From positions 1 through 7,441 of the forward strand of contig DASZQG010000132.1 of the NCBI GenBank assembly GCA_035550075.1: 7,441 bases of DNA, given 5' to 3'. The position numbers and the translations under genes are program-made. The notes beneath the pieces are model-generated. The model ran no database searches and was not told the origin of the DNA. It saw nothing but the letters and a program-made list of their open reading frames with translations. The stretch is from AWTP1-13 sp035550075 (GTDB lineage Bacteria; Pseudomonadota; Alphaproteobacteria; Rhizobiales; Hyphomicrobiaceae). Positions 1 through 6,098 of the stretch are shown here, piece after piece (within the stretch, counting starts at the first letter, position 1; every line of letters starts with the position of its first letter).

Positions 1-90
1 GCCAACCCTTTCGTGTTCACCAACCTGAAGACCGGTGAAGGGGCCGGGGCAGTCGCCGGGTTCATCGAGGCCCAAGGCGGCCTCGGCTAG
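1..90 (+). CDS. ureG: Urease accessory GTPase UreG, C-terminal end (5' truncated by window)
   Basis: Only the last 29 codons and the TAG stop (88-90) are in the window. The residues NPFVFTNLKTGEG, followed by AVAGFIEAQGGL, match the usual UreG ending (P-F/W-V/I-F-T-N-L-K-T-G-x-G, then a short helix ending in G-x-L). UreG is a cytosolic SIMIBI-class GTPase that works with UreD/UreF/UreE to deliver nickel to urease. The visible part includes the NLKTGEG segment but no P-loop, because that lies upstream of the window. The gene converges on the minus-strand genes and is probably the end of a urease operon unrelated to the formate dehydrogenase operon. HypB was considered, but its C-terminus normally carries an S-A-K-T-G motif instead of F-T-N-L-K-T-G. 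The call rests on a short stretch remembered from the family, not on an alignment. Confidence 0.8.
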   Translation, partial: ANPFVFTNLKTGEGAGAVAGFIEAQGGLG

Positions 91-112
91 ACGCGCTTCC
101 ATACCGCAGCTC

Positions 113-162
113 GCGCATCAATGCGCCCTGCGTTCAGTGCCGGATGCGGAGCGATGCGCTCC
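113..162. terminator. Two small hairpins between convergent genes (possible bidirectional terminator)
   Basis: The gap between ureG and the 41-residue gene carries two perfect short inverted repeats: GCGCAT-CA-ATGCGC (113-126) and GGAGCG-ATG-CGCTCC (148-162). Their position between two converging genes suggests transcription termination on one or both strands. Neither is followed by a clear T-run, so they are weak as intrinsic terminators and could be chance in GC-rich DNA. Nothing else was recognised in 91-204. Confidence 0.3.
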
Positions 163-204
163 AGAAGATCGTGAGCCGGGCGCTCCTCGGCCGCCTGCGC
201 AGAT

Positions 205-330
205 TTAGATTCGCACGCTCGGCGTCGCGTAGGCCATGGTCGAGGATTCCTGGAGGTACTCGCCGAAAAAGACGCCGGCGCCGACCGCGACTACAACCAA
301 CACCACAACCGCAACGATGAATGCCTTCAT
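205..330 (-). CDS. 41-residue single-span membrane protein, hypothetical
   Basis: A short gene starts with ATG (328-330) and stops with TAA (205-207). The Shine-Dalgarno GGAGG lies 8 nt upstream of the ATG. The protein begins MKAF, has an uninterrupted hydrophobic helix at about residues 4-22 rich in Val and Ala (IVAVVVLVVVAVGAGVFF), and ends in a polar tail of about 18 residues finishing ATPSVRI. This is one transmembrane segment or an uncleaved signal anchor; there is no obvious signal-peptidase site and no cysteine for lipidation. I recall similar tiny membrane proteins ending in S/G-V-R-I/L in Hyphomicrobiales, but no function is known to me. It is the last minus-strand gene before convergent ureG and sits 110 nt beyond the DUF1236-like gene. 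It may be co-transcribed with that gene or use the weak promoter at 358-386. The strong ribosome-binding site and clean topology make it likely to be real despite its size. Confidence 0.7.
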   Translation of the reverse strand: MKAFIVAVVVLVVVAVGAGVFFGEYLQESSTMAYATPSVRI

Positions 331-357
331 GGCGAAGCCTCCTGAACCGAGAGCGTA

Positions 358-386
358 GCTATACCATGCTCAGCCCCGGCGATGAA
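358..386 (-). promoter_or_regulatory. Weak candidate sigma70-type promoter for the 41-residue gene
   Basis: On the minus strand, TTCATC (381-386; 3 of 6 matches to TTGACA) and TATAGC (358-363; 4 of 6 matches to TATAAT) are separated by exactly 17 nt. The -10 end lies about 28 nt upstream of the ATG at 330. The match is modest and the site could be chance. The alternative is read-through from the DUF1236-like gene. Confidence 0.25.
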
Positions 387-440
387 CCCGGCAAGGCTTT
401 CGCAGGCGCGACAAATCTACGGGCAGGGGCGGAGGCAGCG

Positions 441-1028
441 CTACTGGGTGATGACGCCGATGACCGTGCGCGTTGTCGCGTCAACCAGGATCACCTTACC
501 TCCGACGACCAGATACGCCGAGCCATCCAAGGCCGGAATTTTATCCGCGACAGCCGACGGCACCGGCTTGAGGTCGTTAAGCACGAGGCTGGCAGGCACT
601 TCCGCGCCGGTCTTGTCGGGCAGGCCCGCGGAACCCGAGGCTTGGCCATTTCCGGGCGCGCTGAGTGCTCCGTGAATTTGCTGCTTCTGCTCGGCGCTCA
701 GGCCCTTCAGCCGGTACTCGGCGATTGAAAGTTTGTCGTCCGCGGCGTTCCGGTCGGAATACTTGGACGGCACGGTGTCCACGTCTTCCGGCGCGCCGCG
801 AACCGCCAACTTGCCGTTTGTGAGGACGCTGGCCTGTCCGTCCGTGCCAGGGACCTTGGTGCTCGGCTCTTGCCTGGAGCCCTCGTGCGGCTTGAGCCCG
901 TCGCCCAACGGGGGAACTGACTCGGTCTTCTTGGGGCCGTCGGAGGCAGTGCCCTGCGCGAGCGCTGGACTGGCGAAGGCCGCGAGCAGAACGACAAGGG
1001 CGACGCAGTGAACGGTGTTCCTGGTCAT
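441..1028 (-). CDS. Secreted DUF1236-like protein
   Basis: This 195-residue protein has a classical Sec signal peptide: a basic start (MTRN), a hydrophobic core at about residues 8-21, and an ALA-Q cleavage site after residue 24. The mature part is polar and Pro/Gly/Lys-rich (25-100). A short helix with LSAEQKQQIHGAL follows (110-122), and then a C-terminal module (about 141-193) with the pattern VPASLVL-x-L-x-PVP, then AYLVVGGKVILVDATTRTV. That matches the DUF1236 pattern as I recall it (VP..V.L..LP, then Y.Y....IVLVDP.TR.IV.V). DUF1236 proteins are common in Bradyrhizobium relatives; their role is unknown and presumed periplasmic. ATG at 1028 was chosen because the signal peptide starts there; an in-frame ATG at 1145 would add about 39 Arg-rich residues ahead of it. 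AAGG lies 10 nt before the ATG, a mediocre ribosome-binding site. An exact EcfG-type promoter lies upstream, so the gene is probably regulated apart from fdhABC. I infer a stress-induced envelope protein. Confidence 0.72.
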   Translation of the reverse strand: MTRNTVHCVALVVLLAAFASPALAQGTASDGPKKTESVPPLGDGLKPHEGSRQEPSTKVPGTDGQASVLTNGKLAVRGAPEDVDTVPSKYSDRNAADDKLSIAEYRLKGLSAEQKQQIHGALSAPGNGQASGSAGLPDKTGAEVPASLVLNDLKPVPSAVADKIPALDGSAYLVVGGKVILVDATTRTVIGVITQ

Positions 1029-1093
1029 GGGACGAATGCCTTGAAGACGAAATTCGAGCGCGCTTTCCACGCACGCGAAGCCTCTTCGGGGCA

Positions 1094-1118
1094 AACGCCG
1101 GCGCTGCGGCAATGTTCC
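1094..1118 (-). promoter_or_regulatory. Putative EcfG general-stress promoter (GGAAC-N16-CGTT)
   Basis: Read on the minus strand, GGAAC (1114-1118) is followed after exactly 16 nt by CGTT (1094-1097). This is the consensus -35/-10 pair recognised by EcfG/SigT, the sigma factor of the alphaproteobacterial PhyR-NepR-EcfG general stress response. The -10 element lies about 65 nt upstream of the ATG of the DUF1236-like gene, giving a plausible leader of about 60 nt. It lies in the gap after fdhC and downstream of the 1150-1174 hairpin, so it would give the downstream gene or genes stress control independent of fdhABC. The match is exact and well placed, but it rests on sequence alone. Confidence 0.6.
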
Positions 1119-1149
1119 CGCCTGCGGGTCCCGCGCCGGATGCACGGAA

Positions 1150-1174
1150 GATGCGCGCCAATCTGGCGCGCATC
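1150..1174 (-). terminator. Hairpin after fdhC, likely end of the fdh transcript
   Basis: A perfect 10-bp inverted repeat, GATGCGCGCC / GGCGCGCATC, flanks a 5-nt loop. It begins about 28 nt after the fdhC stop codon. On the minus strand the stem is followed by TTCCGTG, so the T-tract is poor. It may be an inefficient intrinsic terminator or a 3'-end stabilising structure. Its place between fdhC and the promoter-bearing DUF1236 gene supports a role in ending the fdh transcript. Confidence 0.5.
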
Positions 1175-1202
1175 GTTTGCACGACAGAAGCGGGCCCGGA
1201 GG

Positions 1203-2216
1203 TCATTCAGCCGGGGCGGGGCGGCCTGCCGGGGGCGGTGCGTCCTTCACTTGGCCGCGGGCAATCTTCTTCTCGAGCCACAGGCTGTGATGCTCGCGCG
1301 CCCAATTGACGTCGACATCACCGCTGCCCATGGCTTCGAAGGCGCCTTCCATGCCGATGGTGCCGATGTAGATGTGCGCCAGCATGACCGCCACGAAGAG
1401 CACACCGACGATCCCGTGCACCATCTGCGCCGTCTGCATTTGGGCGACATTGGTTTCATAGAATGGGAACATCAGCACATAGCCGCTTATCGCCATGAGC
1501 CCGCCACCGATCACCACCGCCCAGTAGATCAGCTTTTGGCCGGCATTGAAGCGCCCCGCCGGCGGGTGCTTGTGGCCGACAATGCCGCCACCCTCGCGCA
1601 GCCACCGGATGTCGTTGCCTGTCGGCAGATTGCCGGCAATCCAGGTCAGGAAGATCAGCACGACGCCGATGGTGAAGGGAAAGCTGAGGTAGTTGTGCGC
1701 GTATTTGGCCCACAACGACCAGTCCGAGAACGCGTCCGCTCCGATCAGTGGCAGCAGCAGCCCCTTGCCGAACGTGATATTCAGGCCCGTCAGCCCGAGA
1801 ATGATGAACGACACCGCGGTCATCCAATGCACGAAGCGTTCAAACGCATTGAAGCGCACAAGCGTGCGGCCTGACCGGCCTGACTCGAGACGCACCATGC
1901 CCCGGATCAGGTAGAAGGCGACAAGAACCAGCAGCATGCCAAGGATCGCGATGCCGCCGATCCAACGCAGCGTCACCTCGTGAAAATAACGCCAGTCCCG
2001 GCCCGCGGGCTGCTGCAGCACGTAAGACTTGGTGTCCGGTATGCTGCCGCGCCCCTGGATCCTCTGGACCTCTTTGAGCAGCTCGCCTTCCTTGACGGAC
2101 TGGGCATTCGGGTTCACCGAACTTGGCTGCTGCGCGATGGCCTGCGGGGATAACGCTGCGATGAAGCACAGCACCACAAGGGCGGCCAAAGCTCGAAGCG
2201 GCGCGCAATTCGCCAT
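1203..2216 (-). CDS. fdhC: Formate dehydrogenase gamma subunit, membrane di-haem cytochrome b (FdoI/FDH3C type)
   Basis: This 337-residue integral membrane cytochrome b556 should anchor the enzyme and pass electrons from FdhB to quinone. An N-terminal signal-like segment (about 7-28, ending AIA-QQ) and a short polar region precede an extra membrane helix (about 84-104). The FdnI-like core follows, with helices near 129-148, 172-196, 228-252 and 263-288. Candidate haem ligands are His130 (RFVHWMTAV), His174 (KYAHNYLSF), His267 (MVHGIVGV) and His281 (LAHIYIG). The 14-residue spacing of the last pair equals that of the E. coli FdnI ligands His155 and His169. The protein is about 120 residues longer than E. 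coli FdnI (217), mostly at the N-terminus. The start at 2216 is set by AGGGAG 8 nt upstream and by the signal-like segment. Reading further upstream in the same frame only overlaps fdhB out of frame. It follows fdhB after 83 nt that contain a strong hairpin. Confidence 0.93.
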   Translation of the reverse strand: MANCAPLRALAALVVLCFIAALSPQAIAQQPSSVNPNAQSVKEGELLKEVQRIQGRGSIPDTKSYVLQQPAGRDWRYFHEVTLRWIGGIAILGMLLVLVAFYLIRGMVRLESGRSGRTLVRFNAFERFVHWMTAVSFIILGLTGLNITFGKGLLLPLIGADAFSDWSLWAKYAHNYLSFPFTIGVVLIFLTWIAGNLPTGNDIRWLREGGGIVGHKHPPAGRFNAGQKLIYWAVVIGGGLMAISGYVLMFPFYETNVAQMQTAQMVHGIVGVLFVAVMLAHIYIGTIGMEGAFEAMGSGDVDVNWAREHHSLWLEKKIARGQVKDAPPPAGRPAPAE

Positions 2217-2266
2217 CGTCAAATCTCCCTTTTGAAGTCTGCCAGCTTCGCCAGCTTGTTCTGATG

Positions 2267-2294
2267 GGCGGCGCGGCCTGCTAGCCGCGCCGCC
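2267..2294 (-). other. Strong intercistronic hairpin between fdhB and fdhC
   Basis: A perfect 11-bp inverted repeat, GGCGGCGCGGC / GCCGCGCCGCC, surrounds a 6-nt loop (ctgcta). It starts 5 nt after the fdhB stop codon. The stem is entirely G-C and very stable, but no T-tract follows, so a classical intrinsic terminator is unlikely. It is better explained as an mRNA processing or 3'-protection element that sets fdhAB against fdhC levels, or as a partial attenuator. That function is inference; the symmetry is directly visible. Confidence 0.6.
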
Positions 2295-2299
2295 GAATG

Positions 2300-2896
2300 T
2301 CACGTCGCGATGGTCTCGCGATAGGCGGTCTGCCAGCCCCAGGCGCCGGAGCTGTAGCCGCGCTTGACCACGCGCTCCTTGTAAATCTGCGCAATGATCT
2401 CGCCATCGCCGGCCAGCAGCGACTTCGTGGAGCACATCTCGGCGCACAGCGGCAGCTTGCCTTCGGCTAGTCGGTTGTTGCCGTACTTTTCGTATTCGGC
2501 CTTGGTAAGGTCCTGCTCCGGACCGCCGGCACAGTAGGTGCACTTGTCCATCTTGCCGCGCGTGCCGAAGTTGCCGACCCGCGGATACTGGGGCGCGCCG
2601 AACGGGCAGGCATAGAAGCAGTAGCCGCAGCCGATGCAAAGATCCTTGGAGTGCAGCACAACCCCGTCTGCCGTCGTGTAGAAGCAGTTCACTGGGCACA
2701 CGGCTGAGCACGGAGCGTCCGTGCAGTGCATGCACGCCATCGAAACCGACCGCTCACCGGGCTTGCCATCGTTGATGGTGACCACCCGCCGGCGGTTGAT
2801 GCCCCACGGCACCTCGTGCTCGTTCTTGCAGGCGGTAACGCAGGCGTTGCACTCGATGCAGCGGTCGGCGTCGCAGAGAAACTTCATTCGAGCCAT
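2300..2896 (-). CDS. fdhB: Formate dehydrogenase beta subunit, four-cluster ferredoxin-like protein (FDH3B type)
   Basis: This 198-residue iron-sulfur subunit carries electrons from the FdhA active site to the FdhC haems. Four [4Fe-4S] cysteine sets are visible: C13/C16/C19/C23 (CIECNACVTACK), C55/C58/C63/C67 (CMHCTDAPCSAVCP), C87/C90/C93/C97 (CIGCGYCFYACP), and C119/C122 with C151/C155 (CTYC, then CAEMC). Ligand numbering is inferred from spacing. There is no signal peptide, so export is expected by hitch-hiking with Tat-exported FdhA. It is about 100 residues shorter than E. coli FdnH/FdoH and lacks their C-terminal membrane helix; the last 30 residues are polar and end RETIAT. That short form fits the FDH3-type beta subunit of methylotrophic alphaproteobacteria. 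ATG at 2896 is preceded by AAGGAGG at 7 nt spacing. The gene starts 12 nt after fdhA, so the two are translationally close. Confidence 0.94.
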   Translation of the reverse strand: MARMKFLCDADRCIECNACVTACKNEHEVPWGINRRRVVTINDGKPGERSVSMACMHCTDAPCSAVCPVNCFYTTADGVVLHSKDLCIGCGYCFYACPFGAPQYPRVGNFGTRGKMDKCTYCAGGPEQDLTKAEYEKYGNNRLAEGKLPLCAEMCSTKSLLAGDGEIIAQIYKERVVKRGYSSGAWGWQTAYRETIAT

Positions 2897-2908
2897 GGTC
2901 GTTCCTCC

Positions 2909-5839
2909 TTACGCCGCCTGGATCTGGCACAGGGTAACTTTCGGTTCCTGCATGCCAGTCGCTGGGTCGTAGCCGTAGGTGGTGATCGTATTCGCGCTCT
3001 CGCCGAGAACGATCGGATCGGAATCGGCGGGATAGTTGGCGCGCAGATCCTCGCCACCGAACCATCCGCCGAAATGGAAGGGCATCCACGCGACGCCCTT
3101 GCCCACGCGCTCGGTGACCAGCGCCTTCACTTTCGCACGCGAGCTGTTCTCGGCGCCCGTTACCCAGACCCACCCACCGTCCTTGATGCCACGGTCGGCG
3201 GCATCGGCAGGGTTGATCTCGACGAACATGTCCTGCTGCAGCTCGGCCAGCCACTTGTTGGAACGGGTTTCCTCGCCGCCGCCCTCGTACTCGACCAAGC
3301 GGCCGGACGAGAGAATGAGCGGGAATTGCTTAGCGATACCCTTGTCGATGGCAGCTTTCTGCACCGAGAATCCAACATTCGGCAGGCGGAACTGCTTGGC
3401 ATCCGGCAGTGTCGGATACTTTGCCACCAACTCGACGCGCGGCGAATAGATAGGTTCGCGGTGCACCGGTATCGGGTCTGGCAGGTTCCACGCGTTCGCG
3501 CGGGCCTTGCCATTGCCGTAGGGGATGCAACCGTGCGTGATCGCGACACGCTGGATGCCGCCAGAGAGATCCGTTGACCAAGACACGCTGTCGGGATTGG
3601 TCGGATTGACCTTCTGGATTACAGCGACTTCGGCTTCCGTGAGATCCTTATCCCACCCCAGCTTCTTGAGGACACCGTAAGTGAACTCAGGATAGCCGTC
3701 CTTGATTTCGGAGTCTTTCGAGTAGGCCCCGTCCGCCAGCATGCTGACTTTGCGGGTGGTGCCGTCGGGGAGCTTTTCCTCCCGCTCCACACCGAAGCGG
3801 GCGCGGAACGTGCCGCCGCCATCCTTGATCGACAGGTGGGTGTTGTAGAGCAGAGGCGTTCCCGGATGCTTGAACTCGGGCGTACCCCAGCACGGCCAAG
3901 GTAGGCCATAGTAGTCACCCTTGCACGGACCTGACGTGGCACGCTGGGTGCGCATGTCGAAGTCCTTCTGGTTCGCCATATGCAGCTTGAGCCGCTCCGG
4001 CGACTGGCCGCAATAGCCGGTCGACCAGGAGCCACGGTTCATTTCCCGCAAGATGTCTTCGGCCACCGGCAGGTTATTCTCGACCTTGATGTTCTTGAAC
4101 ATCTGATCGGCAAAGCCAAGCTTCTTGGCGACGCGATACATGACTTCGAGATCATCTTTCGACTCGAAGATTGGCTTGACGATCTGTTCGCCCCACTGCA
4201 GCGCGCGGTTGGAAGCCACGCGTGAACCCTTGCATTCGAACTGCGTGGCCACGGGCAGCAGATAGGTGTTGTCCTTGCGGCCCGCCTTGACCGCGAGCGA
4301 CGCCCAGGTCGTCGGATGCGGGTCGGCAACCACAAGAAGCTCAAGCTTCGCCAGGCCCTTCAGCGACTCCGGGATACGCGTGATGGAGTTGCTCGCATGG
4401 CCCTGCACGAACATGCACTTGACGTTGTCCTGCTGGGCGACCTGATCTTTCGGCAGCAGCACCGCGTCGAACCAGCGGGTCAGCGGGATGCCCGACGTCT
4501 CCATGATCTTCTTGGATTCGAAGCGTCCCTTCAGATACTCGTAATCGACTTCCCAAGCCCGGCTCCAGTGCTTCCACGCACCTTCGGCAAGGCCGTAGTA
4601 GAAGGGCAGCGTCACGACGTCGAGACCCACGTCGGTGGCGCCCTGCACGTTGTCGTGCCCGCGGAAGATATTGGCGCCGGTTCCCGGTGCGCCGACGTTT
4701 CCAGTCAGCAACAGCGCAATGCAGCTTGCGCGCACATTGGCGGTACCCACAGTGTGCTGCGTCTGCCCCATGCACCAGATCAGCGTTGAGGGCTTCTCAG
4801 TGGCGAACATCTTGGCGACGCGCTTGAGCTGCTCGCCAGGCACCCCCGATACCCGCTCAACCTCTTCCGGTGTCCACTTCTCGATCTCCTTGCGGACCTC
4901 GTCCATCCCATACACGCGCTGGGCGATGAACTCCTTGTCCTCCCAGCCGTTCTTGATGATGTGCCACATCATGCCGTAGAGCACCGGGATGTCGGTGCCC
5001 GGACGCATCCGCACGTATTCGGTCGCGTGCGCGGCGGTCCGCGTCAGACGCGGGTCGATAACGATGACGTTGGCCTTGTTGAGCTCCGCGCCCTCCAGCA
5101 GATGCTGCAGCGACACCGGATGCGCCTCGGCGGGATTGCCACCCATGATTATCTGGGTCTTGGCGTTGCGGATGTCGGTGTAGCTGTTCGTCATGGCGCC
5201 GTAGCCCCAGGTGTTGGCTACGCCAGTGACGGTTGTGGAATGGCAGATGCGCGCCTGGTGATCGGTATTGTTCGTGCCCCAGAACGCGCCGAGCTTGCGG
5301 AAGAGATATGACCCCTCATTCGTCATCTTGGCGGACCCGAGCCAATAGACGGAGTCCGGCCCGGATTTCTCCCGGATCTGCAGGATCTTGTCGCCAAGCT
5401 CGTTGACCGCCGTGTCCCACGAAACACGCTTCCACTGGCCGTTTTCGAGCTTCATGGGATATTTCAGGCGCCGGTCCCCGGACACCAGCTCGCGCACCGA
5501 TGCGCCCTTGGCGCAATGCGAGCCCCGATTGATCGGCGATTCCCAGCTCGGCTCCTGGCCGACCCACACGCCGTCCGCGACTTCGGCGGTCACCGTGCAG
5601 CCGACCGAGCAATGGGTGCAGATGCTCTTCTTGATCACCGCGTTGCTTGGGGCGGTGCCTGCGGCTTCGGCCTTGCGCACGCCGCTGAGCGGCAGCGTAC
5701 CGATCGCAGCCAGGCTGCCGGCGGCCAACCCGGACCTGCGCAAGAACGAGCGGCGATCAATACCGCCGCCTGCCTGGTTGGCAAGCGCTGCGGCGAGCGC
5801 GCCGCGGCGTGCCTGACGTTCACTTTTTCTGATAAGCAC
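2909..5839 (-). CDS. fdhA: Formate dehydrogenase alpha (catalytic) subunit, Tat-exported Mo/W-bis-MGD enzyme, Cys form
   Basis: This 976-residue catalytic subunit oxidises formate to CO2 at a molybdenum (or tungsten) bis-MGD centre. A Tat signal carries R29R30 in DRRSFLRRSGLAAG after an unusually long 28-residue basic n-region, with likely cleavage after AEA (59). The [4Fe-4S] motif is C74, C77, C81, C109 (CTHCSVGC, then HCAKG). The metal ligand is Cys199, followed by His200 (HQARICHSTTVTG), where E. coli FdnG has selenocysteine; the codon is TGC (5243-5245), so no Sec machinery is needed. The C-terminal molybdopterin-dinucleotide-binding domain spans about 839-965 (FPLILSSGRLVEYEGGGEET, later WMPFHFGGWFGG). 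Length fits FdnG/FdoG (about 1015). The start is GTG at 5839, with GGGGAGGG 8 nt upstream; the next internal Met that could serve (residue 129) would lose the Tat signal and the first cluster. Mature FdhA should face the periplasm with FdhB. Confidence 0.96.
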   Translation of the reverse strand: MLIRKSERQARRGALAAALANQAGGGIDRRSFLRRSGLAAGSLAAIGTLPLSGVRKAEAAGTAPSNAVIKKSICTHCSVGCTVTAEVADGVWVGQEPSWESPINRGSHCAKGASVRELVSGDRRLKYPMKLENGQWKRVSWDTAVNELGDKILQIREKSGPDSVYWLGSAKMTNEGSYLFRKLGAFWGTNNTDHQARICHSTTVTGVANTWGYGAMTNSYTDIRNAKTQIIMGGNPAEAHPVSLQHLLEGAELNKANVIVIDPRLTRTAAHATEYVRMRPGTDIPVLYGMMWHIIKNGWEDKEFIAQRVYGMDEVRKEIEKWTPEEVERVSGVPGEQLKRVAKMFATEKPSTLIWCMGQTQHTVGTANVRASCIALLLTGNVGAPGTGANIFRGHDNVQGATDVGLDVVTLPFYYGLAEGAWKHWSRAWEVDYEYLKGRFESKKIMETSGIPLTRWFDAVLLPKDQVAQQDNVKCMFVQGHASNSITRIPESLKGLAKLELLVVADPHPTTWASLAVKAGRKDNTYLLPVATQFECKGSRVASNRALQWGEQIVKPIFESKDDLEVMYRVAKKLGFADQMFKNIKVENNLPVAEDILREMNRGSWSTGYCGQSPERLKLHMANQKDFDMRTQRATSGPCKGDYYGLPWPCWGTPEFKHPGTPLLYNTHLSIKDGGGTFRARFGVEREEKLPDGTTRKVSMLADGAYSKDSEIKDGYPEFTYGVLKKLGWDKDLTEAEVAVIQKVNPTNPDSVSWSTDLSGGIQRVAITHGCIPYGNGKARANAWNLPDPIPVHREPIYSPRVELVAKYPTLPDAKQFRLPNVGFSVQKAAIDKGIAKQFPLILSSGRLVEYEGGGEETRSNKWLAELQQDMFVEINPADAADRGIKDGGWVWVTGAENSSRAKVKALVTERVGKGVAWMPFHFGGWFGGEDLRANYPADSDPIVLGESANTITTYGYDPATGMQEPKVTLCQIQAA

Positions 5840-5847
5840 GGACGTCG

Positions 5848-5855
5848 CCCTCCCC
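5848..5855 (-). promoter_or_regulatory. Ribosome-binding site that fixes the GTG start of fdhA
   Basis: GGGGAGGG on the minus strand lies 8 nt upstream of the GTG at 5839, inside the 19-nt gap after the Tat mini-protein. It is purine-rich and well spaced. It supports the GTG start, which is needed to include the twin-arginine signal. Confidence 0.65.
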
Positions 5856-5858
5856 TGC

Positions 5859-6062
5859 TCAGCTCGGGTATTTGTTGACCCGATAGAATGCCTTTACGTG
5901 ATCCGTTTCCTTGTAGCGGCTCTTGCGCTTCTCATCGCCGCTCTCGGAGTCCGCCTCAGCAGGCGCGGTAACCGACCCTCCGGCCAGCGCCGCACCGGCA
6001 CCAACGCCGAGCGCGCGCAGGAAACCGCGCCGGCCGACGACCGCCTTATCTTCCGGCTTCAT
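5859..6062 (-). CDS. Formate dehydrogenase region Tat-signal mini-protein (TIGR02811-like)
   Basis: This 67-residue protein is almost all signal peptide. A twin-arginine motif (GRRGFLRALG, about 10-19) is followed by a Gly/Ala-rich hydrophobic stretch (18-30) and a possible cleavage site after APAEA (37). The mature tail would be only about 30 residues, highly charged, ending YKETDHVKAFYRVNKYPS. It fits the family named for this context, formate dehydrogenase region TAT target, which is found beside FdhA genes and has no established function. It lies 36 nt after the TorD-like gene and 19 nt before fdhA, with GAGGAG 7 nt before its ATG, so it is clearly an operon member. It might be a small periplasmic partner of FdhA, or, if uncleaved, a membrane-anchored adaptor for the TorD chaperone or the Tat system; both are inference. 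The conserved-looking (Y)KETDHVKAFYR tail would be the functional part. Confidence 0.88.
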   Translation of the reverse strand: MKPEDKAVVGRRGFLRALGVGAGAALAGGSVTAPAEADSESGDEKRKSRYKETDHVKAFYRVNKYPS

Positions 6063-6098
6063 GTCTCGTCTCCTCCTCGATGGCTCGCGCAGCGCCGG

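Noticed and set aside
87..204. Stop-free minus-strand frame of about 38 codons (reads AAEERPAHDLLERIAPHPAL and on) just after the 41-residue gene
   Set aside because: It looks somewhat protein-like but has no ATG, GTG or TTG start, and it ends across the ureG stop codon. A gene remnant is possible, but a GC-biased chance frame is simpler.
1076..1088. CGAAG-CCT-CTTCG mini-hairpin in the leader of the DUF1236-like gene
   Set aside because: The 5-bp arms are too short and no T-tract follows; such structures are expected by chance in this composition.
1029..1145. Longer start at 1145 for the DUF1236-like gene
   Set aside because: It would put about 39 Arg-rich residues ahead of a typical Sec signal peptide and would lie across the EcfG-type promoter.
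1008..1874. 288-codon plus-strand frame opposite fdhC
   Set aside because: It mirrors the fdhC reading frame in GC-rich DNA and shows no domain or convincing ribosome-binding site. It would also overlap the promoter and hairpin region.
2217..2735. Upstream extension of the fdhC frame to 2735
   Set aside because: The added residues overlap fdhB out of frame and are low-quality sequence. The ATG at 2216 has AGGGAG at 8 nt and opens directly into a signal-like segment.
2726..3577. 283-codon open frame on the plus strand opposite fdhA/fdhB
   Set aside because: It is antisense to two unmistakable genes with complete cofactor motifs. Its translation is Arg/His/Asp-rich with no recognisable domain, as expected for a GC-rich shadow frame.
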